Shown in pieces: positions 52,933 through 58,720 of a DNA stretch of 64,000 nt. The stretch is from Chitinophaga niabensis. Its GTDB lineage: Bacteria; Bacteroidota; Bacteroidia; Chitinophagales; Chitinophagaceae. The stretch is taken from positions 377,001-441,000 of the forward strand of contig NZ_CP154260.1 of the NCBI RefSeq assembly GCF_039545795.1, written 5' to 3'. Each line of letters begins with the position of its first letter. Within the stretch, counting starts at the first letter, position 1. The notes beneath the pieces are model-generated. The model searched no databases. It saw only the letters and a program-made list of their open reading frames with translations, and was not told where the DNA came from. A program made the position numbers and the translations under genes.

Positions 52933-53052
52933 CCTGCTGTAGTAACTTTTACAGGCCGCCGCAAAACGTACCGCTGCGGATACATGGTATCCGGCTGTAC
53001 TAAATCTTACAGGGTGATTCCAACCTACCGGCTGTAGTGATCCCTACATCCA
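52933..53052. repeat. Three copies of a 23-bp dyad repeat
   Basis: Copies at 52933-52955, 52991-53013 and 53029-53052 follow the pattern CC[TG]GCTGTA[GC]TRA-N5-TACA[GT]. In copies 1 and 2, CTGTA pairs with TACAG. The third copy runs into the 3' end of the nitroreductase gene. A separate dyad GGATAC / GTATCC lies at 52978-52992. Confidence 0.55.
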
Positions 53053-53622
53053 CTTCACTTTTTCTTCCAGGGGCTTCACGCGCCGTCCGGTGCGTGGAGC
53101 TTCCTCGGAATACCCGAGGTAAAGGAATCCCAGCACTTTATCATCATCACCCAAACCCAGGTAATCTTGCATGGCAGGGTGATAGGTCATGCCGCCTGAA
53201 CCCCAGTAAACAGCTATCTGTTTTGCTGTAGCGCCGAGCCAGATATTTTCCACCGCACAGGATACCGCCGCTATCTCCTCTATTTCCGGGATCTTGGGGT
53301 TGCTGCCCCTCTTCATACAAATGGCAATCACATGCGAGGCAAGATCTGCCTGCGTTTTCAGCTTCTCGTAATTCCCCTGGATATACTGGGCTGCAGGGGT
53401 GAATGATTTATACATCTCTGCATGGTCTGCCGCAAAAGCCTGGGCTTTTTCGCCGGCATATACCATAAAATACCAGGGTTCTGTATGGCCGTGAGTAGGC
53501 GCCCAGTCTGCCAGCTGCAGTAATTCCTGCACAATGGCATCGTCTATCTTTTTCCCGTTCATATTGGCCGGCTTCACTGTCCGGCGATGTGTGATCACAT
53601 GCTCAATGTCCTTATATGCCAT
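53044..53622 (-). CDS. Nitroreductase-family flavoprotein
   Basis: A 192-residue FMN enzyme that would use NAD(P)H to reduce nitro groups, quinones or similar. Nitroreductase motifs: an HRRTVKP start (residues 12-18, phosphate-binding Arg), LLQLADWAPTHGHTEPWYFMV (35-55), and a C-terminal AVSCAVENIWLGATAKQIAVYWGSGG plus FLYLGY. It is the last gene of a tightly packed minus-strand operon (4 bp from the thioesterase gene). The substrate is unknown. Its stop lies within the dyad-repeat cluster that follows glpD. Confidence 0.9.
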   Translation of the reverse strand: MAYKDIEHVITHRRTVKPANMNGKKIDDAIVQELLQLADWAPTHGHTEPWYFMVYAGEKAQAFAADHAEMYKSFTPAAQYIQGNYEKLKTQADLASHVIAICMKRGSNPKIPEIEEIAAVSCAVENIWLGATAKQIAVYWGSGGMTYHPAMQDYLGLGDDDKVLGFLYLGYSEEAPRTGRRVKPLEEKVKWM

Positions 53623-53626
53623 GCTG

Positions 53627-54055
53627 TTAAATTAATTGTTGTTTTAAAGCATCAGGTATTCTGCTTACTTTATGGTTATCGTAATCGTAACAGACCATGG
53701 CGGTTTTTGCTTCCGCCACCAATACTGTTTTGCCTTCTTTTTCCATGCTTATCCGGTAGAACAGGTCAAAGCCCACGCTGCTGATCTCGTCTGCCGCTAC
53801 CGCAACAGTCAGTTGATCGCCGTAAAAGGACTCTCCTTTATATACGACAGCCAGGTCTGCCATGATCAGCCCGGTGCCGTAGGCTTTCAATTCCGTGCAG
53901 CCGATAGCGTGGAGGTATTGCATCCGGGATTCATGGAGGATGGACACGATGGCATCGTTCCCTACATGGCCGCCGTAATTAACATCGCCTATCCGTACCG
54001 GTATCTGAGTGGAAAACCGGAAAGATGCCGGCATATCTATCTTAACTCTTGCCAT
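53627..54055 (-). CDS. Hotdog-fold acyl-CoA thioesterase (4HBT family)
   Basis: A 142-residue single hotdog domain that would hydrolyse an acyl-CoA. The signature RIGDVNYGGHVGNDAIVSILHESR (residues 22-45, here spanning the catalytic Asp24/Asn26 and His30 region) is of the 4-hydroxybenzoyl-CoA thioesterase/YbgC type. The rest gives the central helix and antiparallel strands, including VVYKGESFYGDQLTVAV. Spacing of 2 bp to rdgB and 4 bp to the nitroreductase shows a common transcript. The substrate is unknown. Confidence 0.88.
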   Translation of the reverse strand: MARVKIDMPASFRFSTQIPVRIGDVNYGGHVGNDAIVSILHESRMQYLHAIGCTELKAYGTGLIMADLAVVYKGESFYGDQLTVAVAADEISSVGFDLFYRISMEKEGKTVLVAEAKTAMVCYDYDNHKVSRIPDALKQQLI

Positions 54056-54057
54056 GC

Positions 54058-54633
54058 CTATCGTGTTTGGAGGAATGCGATCAGCTTTTTAAAAGCTTTT
54101 GCGCGGTGGCTGTATTCGTTCTTTTCTGTTAGTTCCATTTCGGCGAAAGCCTTATCGCTGCCTATTGGCTGAAAGATGGGATCATACCCAAAACCTTTGC
54201 TGCCACGTGCAGCAGGGAGGATATTACCTTCCGCGATACCTTCGAACTGGTGTTCCGTTCCATCTATTATAAGGGAAATAACCGTTCTGAAGCGGGCTGT
54301 TCTATTGGTCTGGCCTTCCAGCAGTTGCAGTACTTTGGCCACATTGTCTGCGGCGTTCTTCTGTTCACCCGCATAACGGGCAGACAATACACCTGGTTCC
54401 CCGTTCAAGGCATCCACTTCCATGCCTGTGTCTTCAGAGAAGGAATTTTTACCGGTGAGCTTATAAATGGTTTCCGATTTTTCCCGGGCATTCGCTTCCA
54501 GCGTATCATGGGGTTCCGGGATATCGATATCTATGCCCGCTTCCTGCAGGGTGATGATCGCAAAAGCGTCTCCCAGCATGGAGCGGATCTCTTTTACTTT
54601 GTTCTCGTTATTGGTAGCAAATACTAAGGTCAT
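54058..54633 (-). CDS. rdgB: XTP/dITP pyrophosphatase (RdgB/HAM1)
   Basis: A 191-residue housekeeping enzyme that cleaves non-canonical purine nucleoside triphosphates (ITP, XTP) to monophosphate and pyrophosphate, keeping them out of DNA. Motifs: FATNNENKVKEI (N-terminal phosphate-binding), the SEDTGMEVDALNGEPGVLSARYAG segment, and the C-terminal GSKGFGYDPIFQP and SHRAKAFKKL. The ATG at 54633 fits the usual MTLVFATNN start; an in-frame TTG two codons upstream is not needed. It is the second gene of the minus-strand operon, 15 bp after the gene upstream. Confidence 0.95.
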   Translation of the reverse strand: MTLVFATNNENKVKEIRSMLGDAFAIITLQEAGIDIDIPEPHDTLEANAREKSETIYKLTGKNSFSEDTGMEVDALNGEPGVLSARYAGEQKNAADNVAKVLQLLEGQTNRTARFRTVISLIIDGTEHQFEGIAEGNILPAARGSKGFGYDPIFQPIGSDKAFAEMELTEKNEYSHRAKAFKKLIAFLQTR

Positions 54634-54648
54634 AGCCAATCAGGTATA

Positions 54649-55146
54649 TTAAATTCCAAAAAGTTGTTTCAGTGCCATCCATAATTTCCCTTTCGAAGTT
54701 TTGTCGGTTGCAATTTGTTGCAAATGGTCCGAATACAACACCGGGATCTGTAAATGCGTCTCCAGCCGGTAAGCTTGCATCGGCGGAAGGCCCAGTATTT
54801 CCGGGGGAATAGCAAAAAAGATGCATTGCTGCGTTGGTATCAGCTGTTTATAGTCCGCCAGCGTTAAACCGGGATATTGTGCAACATTTACCAATGCAAC
54901 TTCCTGCATCCCGAGCTTGCATGCACTCAATATATTCGTGAGCAGATTGAACAATTCATCGTTCAAATACGCTTCGCTTTCATTTTGTATAAGCAGTAAT
55001 ACGTTTTTTTGATTTTCGCCTAAATATTTCACTTTGGGCAATGCTTTCTCCACTGCAGGTTGCGCGCTCCGCATCTCCGGAATGATAGGCTGGTGGTACA
55101 TTTGCGCCAACAGGTAAGGATCCAGTTGCAATTGCTCTAGGCTCAT
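54649..55146 (-). CDS. Conserved hypothetical protein, 165 aa
   Basis: A 165-residue soluble protein without signal peptide or membrane helices. It begins MSLEQLQLDPYLLAQMY, and the most conserved-looking stretch is KYLGENQKNVLLLIQNES followed by LNDELFNLLTNILSACKLGMQEVALVN, an alternating helix-strand pattern. I have no firm family name. Its position immediately before rdgB in a housekeeping operon hints at a nucleotide or DNA-related role, a weak inference. It is the first gene of the operon with rdgB, thioesterase and nitroreductase. Confidence 0.7.
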   Translation of the reverse strand: MSLEQLQLDPYLLAQMYHQPIIPEMRSAQPAVEKALPKVKYLGENQKNVLLLIQNESEAYLNDELFNLLTNILSACKLGMQEVALVNVAQYPGLTLADYKQLIPTQQCIFFAIPPEILGLPPMQAYRLETHLQIPVLYSDHLQQIATDKTSKGKLWMALKQLFGI

Positions 55147-55269
55147 AAATATATTGTTATGGTTTAATATGACGATCCCATGTACGGGAAAAAACGTTTA
55201 TTTGCGGATCGTTCGGTGGAACGAACCTGCTTTGAAAGTTCAAAAATATTGAGATAAAACTAATAAACC

Positions 55270-56376
55270 ATGATGGTAGCAGACTATCCCACCGCTAAAT
55301 CTACAGTAATGGAAGAGGCGAAACGGAAGATAAAGGTAACCAAAACAACAAAGAGCCGCTTGAGTGAAGTGGATTTTTCTAACCTGGCTTTTGGCAAGAA
55401 ATACGCGGACCACATGTTAGTGGCCGATTTTGATGGAAAAGAATGGAAGAACGCAGAGATCATCCCTTTTCAAAACCTGAGTGTAAGTCCCTCCAACGCC
55501 GCCTGGCATTACGGCCAGGCTATCTTTGAAGGCATCAAAGCATATAACGACCAGGAAGGTAATCCCATGATCTTCCGCCCGTACGACAACTATGCCCGTT
55601 TTAACAAGAGCGCCGAGCGTATGGGGATGCCCGAAGTGCCGGAATGGCTTTTTGTGGGTGGTATGGCCATGCTGATTGACCTGGATAGGGGATGGGTACC
55701 TTCCAATGAAGGATGTTCCCTTTACCTGCGTCCGTTCATGATCGCTGCGGATGAATTTATAGGGGTGCGCCCTTCTGATACTTACAAGTTCGCTATCATC
55801 AACTCCCCTTCAGGGCCTTATTTTAATAAACCTATTCACCTGCTGGTGCAGGATAAATATGTACGTGCTTTCCCTGGCGGGGTTGGTTATGCCAAAGCAG
55901 CCGGTAACTACGGAGGAGCTATGTACCCCACTATGCAGGCTAAAAAGCAGGGCTACGACCAGATCCTCTGGGTAGATGGCTTTGACTATAAATACCTGCA
56001 GGAGTGCGGTACCATGAACGTATTCGTGATCATAGGCAACCGGGCCATCACGCCGGACCTCACCAATGGCACCATCCTGGCGGGCGTTACCCGCGCCAGC
56101 GTGATGGATGTGCTGGCAGATATGGGTTTTGAAGTGGAAGAACGCCCTATTTCCATTGAGGAAGTGGTAACCGCCTGGAAGGACGGTACCCTCCGGGAAG
56201 TATTCGGTACAGGTACTGCCGCCAGCGTGGCTTATGTGGAACAGCTGGACTATAAGGAGCATAAGATCTCCCTGGACACCACTAAATACGAGGTAGGTGC
56301 AGAGGTGATCGACCGCCTGGATGCTATCCGTACCGGGAAAGTGGAGGATGTGAAAGGATGGAATTTTAAGATCTAA
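55270..56376 (+). CDS. ilvE: Branched-chain amino acid aminotransferase
   Basis: A 368-residue fold-type IV PLP enzyme that interconverts leucine, isoleucine and valine with their 2-keto acids. It matches the long BCAT type: WHYGQAIFEGIKAYND (near 78-93), LYLRPFMIAADEFIGVRPS (near 154), the PLP-lysine motif GYAKAAGNYGGAMYPT (about 200-215), QECGTMNVFVII (about 244) and GVTRASVMDVLADMG. A GTGTAASV loop near 314 binds the cofactor phosphate. It begins at ATG 55270, with a second Met next to it. It stands alone and ends at a clear terminator. Confidence 0.94.
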   Translation: MMVADYPTAKSTVMEEAKRKIKVTKTTKSRLSEVDFSNLAFGKKYADHMLVADFDGKEWKNAEIIPFQNLSVSPSNAAWHYGQAIFEGIKAYNDQEGNPMIFRPYDNYARFNKSAERMGMPEVPEWLFVGGMAMLIDLDRGWVPSNEGCSLYLRPFMIAADEFIGVRPSDTYKFAIINSPSGPYFNKPIHLLVQDKYVRAFPGGVGYAKAAGNYGGAMYPTMQAKKQGYDQILWVDGFDYKYLQECGTMNVFVIIGNRAITPDLTNGTILAGVTRASVMDVLADMGFEVEERPISIEEVVTAWKDGTLREVFGTGTAASVAYVEQLDYKEHKISLDTTKYEVGAEVIDRLDAIRTGKVEDVKGWNFKI

Positions 56377-56402
56377 GGATCCTATAATATTATATACAGT
56401 TC

Positions 56403-56430
56403 AAAAAGGCTGCCTTCTGGCGGCCTTTTT
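56403..56430 (+). terminator. Terminator of ilvE
   Basis: Stem AAAAAGGCTGCC / GGCGGCCTTTTT (56403-56414 with 56419-56430, one wobble), loop TTCT. Confidence 0.88.
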
Positions 56431-56479
56431 GCGTTTTGGAGGTATCCCTAAAGTCTCTCTTATAGTGCATTTAAGATAG

Positions 56480-56576
56480 GATAAGCCGTATATAAGTCGT
56501 ATATAACCCGTATATAAGCCGTAGATAAGTCGTCCCTTATAGATACGGCTTATCTATGACTTATCTATATCTTATG
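56480..56576. repeat. 11-bp-period inverted array
   Basis: Five forward 11-bp units (56480-56534; GATAAGCCGTA, TATAAGTCGTA, TATAACCCGTA, TATAAGCCGTA, GATAAGTCGTC) are followed by three inverted units (56544-56576; TACGGCTTATC, TATGACTTATC, TATATCTTATG). The centre folds as ATAAGCCGTA / TACGGCTTAT with an inner ATAAG / CTTAT. Part of the gene-free stretch 56377-57021. Confidence 0.8.
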
Positions 56577-56629
56577 GAGGGTTTATACTAATCAGAGCCA
56601 GATTTTAGATCCGGGTAGGGAAATCCCGG

Positions 56630-56759
56630 AGGTTCATAATCATGAGCTTATCGGGGCCTAGAGGTCAATGACAGGCCTATCTGTGTATCTTGCAGGTTCT
56701 ATAATCGGGCTATTGGATTTTCCTGCAGGCCGATGACCAGCTTATTTCATTATCCCTGC
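56630..56759. repeat. Ladder of degenerate 32-33 bp units
   Basis: Units starting AGGTTC, AGGTCA, AGGTTC, AGGCCG at 56630, 56662, 56694 and 56727, each followed by an ATGAxC/ATAATC block and GGCTTAT-like end. Spacing is 32, 32, 33 and 33 bp up to the first tandem copy at 56760, three times the 11-bp period seen just upstream. Confidence 0.6.
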
Positions 56760-56967
56760 AAGTCCATAGCCAGGCTTACCCGGGATACTCACTCTCCACC
56801 AGCTCCCCTGGCAGCCATATTCATTATCCCTGCAAGTCCATAGCCAGGCTTACCCGGGATACTCACTCTCCTCCAGCTCCCTGGCAGCCATATTCATTAT
56901 CCCTGCAAGTCCATAGCCAGGCTTACCCGGGGATACTCACTCTCCACCAGCTCCCCTGGCAGCCATA
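56746..56967. repeat. Tandem repeat, three copies of 73-75 bp
   Basis: Copies at 56746-56819, 56820-56892 and 56893-56967 differ by one substitution and one-base gains or losses. Each starts TTCATTATCCCTGCAAGTCC and ends CTGGCAGCCATA. The high identity implies recent expansion. There are no spacers, so it is not a CRISPR array. Confidence 0.9.
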
Positions 56968-57021
56968 TTTTGCACTTCTGCATAGTTTTCCTGACCTTTG
57001 CCTTCCAAATCAGGCACAGAC

Positions 57022-57321
57022 ATGACCATTACGGAATTCAAGGCATCTTTGGCTAATTCAGCTCCGCCTGCAGGGTTATCTCCCTTGCTGGAGGCTTTAT
57101 GGTGGGATGGAAAGGGGGATTGGGATCAGTCGCACACCCTGGCCCAGGATATTGAAACCAAGGATGGCTCCTGGGTGCATGCTTACCTGCACAGGAAGGA
57201 GGGAGATCCGGGAAATGCAGCATACTGGTATGCCAGGGCCGGCAGATCTATGCCGGGAGGCGCGCTGGAAGCAGAATGGGAGCTGATTGCCAGCGCTTTA
57301 CTGGAAGAAAATGCCCGGTAA
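57022..57321 (+). CDS. Conserved hypothetical protein, 99 aa (Bacteroidota type)
   Basis: A 99-residue soluble protein beginning MTITEFKASL at the ATG at 57022; the frame extends upstream into the repeat region from a TTG, which is not credible. Typical sequence is PPAGLSPLLEALWWDGKGDWDQSHTLAQDIETKDGSWVHAYLHRKEGDPGNAAYWYARAGR read in parts: two helices with W/A-rich faces, TPR-like. Similar proteins are widespread in Bacteroidota without a known function. It lies between the repeat array and the rpsL promoter. Confidence 0.8.
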   Translation: MTITEFKASLANSAPPAGLSPLLEALWWDGKGDWDQSHTLAQDIETKDGSWVHAYLHRKEGDPGNAAYWYARAGRSMPGGALEAEWELIASALLEENAR

Positions 57322-57354
57322 GCGGGATTTTTTGGAAATTTCTTCCCGGACAAT

Positions 57355-57385
57355 TTTGTATTCTAATTAGTAAGTGATACCTTTG
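57355..57385 (+). promoter_or_regulatory. Promoter of rpsL-rpsG
   Basis: TTTG (57355-57358), 19-bp spacer, TACCTTTG (57378-57385): a perfect Bacteroidota housekeeping promoter. The leader to the rpsL start is about 65 nt. Confidence 0.8.
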
Positions 57386-57456
57386 CCGTCCCAAATTCTC
57401 ATACTGAGATATTTGGCTGACATTGTAAACCAGCAAGAAAAATAAACTAGGTAAGA

Positions 57457-57837
57457 ATGCCTACAATACAGCAATTAGTAAGAAAAGGAAGAGAAATTAT
57501 CAGGGCTAAGTCCAAGTCCAGAGCATTGGATGCTTGTCCTCAGCGCCGTGGCGTTTGTACCCGTGTGTACACTACCACTCCGAAGAAACCGAACTCTGCT
57601 TTGCGTAAAGTAGCTAAGGTGCGCTTGACAAACAAAGTAGAGGTGATCGCCTATATTCCGGGTGAAGGCCACAACTTGCAAGAGCACTCCATCGTTCTGA
57701 TCCGTGGCGGAAGGGTAAAAGATTTACCAGGTGTACGTTATCACATCGTACGTGGTTCATTGGATACCGCTGGTGTGAAGGACAGGAAACAAAGCCGTTC
57801 CAAGTATGGTACTAAGAAGGAAAAGGCTAAGAAATAA
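57457..57837 (+). CDS. rpsL: 30S ribosomal protein S12
   Basis: A 126-residue S12 protein of the decoding centre. Diagnostic segments: [12 protein letters not shown] at the start, [31 protein letters not shown] (residues 27-57, in which Lys43 of PKKPNS is the usual streptomycin-resistance position and is wild type), [29 protein letters not shown] with Lys88-type position also wild type, and the basic tail. Full length and well conserved. It starts the rpsL-rpsG transcription unit under a strong promoter. Confidence 0.98.
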   Translation: MPTIQQLVRKGREIIRAKSKSRALDACPQRRGVCTRVYTTTPKKPNSALRKVAKVRLTNKVEVIAYIPGEGHNLQEHSIVLIRGGRVKDLPGVRYHIVRGSLDTAGVKDRKQSRSKYGTKKEKAKK

Positions 57838-57867
57838 TTAATTAAAAAGTCGAAATTTTTCTAATAA

Positions 57868-58335
57868 ATGAGAAAGCAAGCTGCGAAAAAATTACCCCTG
57901 GCTCCGGATCCCAGGTTCCAGGATAAACTGGTAACTCGTTTTGTGAATAATATCATGGAACAAGGAAAAAAGAGCATTGCCTATAAAATATTCTACGATG
58001 CCGTTGACCGCGTTAGTCAAGCAACTAACGAAAATGGTTACGATGTTTGGAGAAAAGCATTAACTAACGTAACTCCTGCTGTTGAAGTTCGTAGCCGCCG
58101 TATCGGTGGTGCTACCTTCCAGATCCCTGCAGAGGTTCGTGCGGACAGAAAAGTGTCCCTGAGCATCAAATGGCTCGTGCGTTACGCTGGTGAAAGAAAC
58201 GGTAAGAGCATGGCTGAGAAACTGGCTAACGAGATCATCGCTGCCAGCAAAGGTGAAGGCGCTGCATTCAAGAAGAAAGAAGATACACACCGTATGGCTG
58301 AAGCCAACAAGGCTTTCTCCCACTTCAAAGTGTAG
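57868..58335 (+). CDS. rpsG: 30S ribosomal protein S7
   Basis: A 155-residue S7, the primary 16S-rRNA 3'-domain binder of the small subunit. It starts MRKQAAKKLPLAPDPRFQDKLVTRFVNNIM (first 30 residues, standard S7 N-terminus) and contains PAVEVRSRRIGGATFQIP and the C-terminal RMAEANKAFSHFKV. It follows rpsL by 30 bp. In most bacteria fusA follows, but here a multi-copy terminator repeat and convergent genes follow, so the str operon ends at rpsG. Confidence 0.98.
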   Translation: MRKQAAKKLPLAPDPRFQDKLVTRFVNNIMEQGKKSIAYKIFYDAVDRVSQATNENGYDVWRKALTNVTPAVEVRSRRIGGATFQIPAEVRADRKVSLSIKWLVRYAGERNGKSMAEKLANEIIAASKGEGAAFKKKEDTHRMAEANKAFSHFKV

Positions 58336-58343
58336 TATTTTTC

Positions 58344-58620
58344 AGAATATATTCAAGCGAACATTCCTGTAAAGGGATGTTCGCTTTTTTTGTGCCCTCT
58401 CCGGGGGAAGGTTTTTTAGAGAATATTCGGGCGAACGTTTCTTTACAAGAATGGGTGCTTTTTTGTGCCCTCTCCAAGGGAGGTTTTTAGAGAATATTCA
58501 GGCGAACGTTTCTTTATAAGAATGTTCGCTTTTTATGCTCTCTCCGAGGGAAGGTTTTTAGAAAATATTCAGGTGAGGATCCTGCAAAGGGATGTTCGCT
58601 TTTTTACCATCTCTAAGGGG
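58344..58620 (+). repeat. Four tandem 70-76 bp repeats, each with a terminator-like hairpin
   Basis: Units begin with GAATATTC-like words at 58345, 58421, 58492 and 58562. Each carries a GCGAAC...GTTCGC hairpin followed by a T run and a CCCTCTCC..GGGAAGG block. Copy 1 has the best hairpin (AAGCGAACAT / ATGTTCGCTT, 58355-58364 with 58377-58386) and should be the real terminator of rpsG. Copies 2-4 are degenerate. This fills the 385-bp gene-free gap to 58720. Confidence 0.85.
58355..58391 (+). terminator. Terminator of rpsL-rpsG
   Basis: Stem AAGCGAACAT / ATGTTCGCTT with a T run directly after. It lies 20 bp past the rpsG stop and is copy 1 of the tandem repeat. Confidence 0.85.
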
Positions 58621-58720
58621 AAGCATTTTCCCTCCGCCTCCTGCCCAAAATTATTCAGCCGCCGAAGTGAGTGACACAACGGCGGTTGAGTGATAGAAAA
58701 AAGCTGACCCAATAATATTT

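Noticed and set aside
56746..56967. CRISPR array
   Set aside because: The repeats are 73-75 bp, abut directly with no variable spacers, and no cas gene is nearby.
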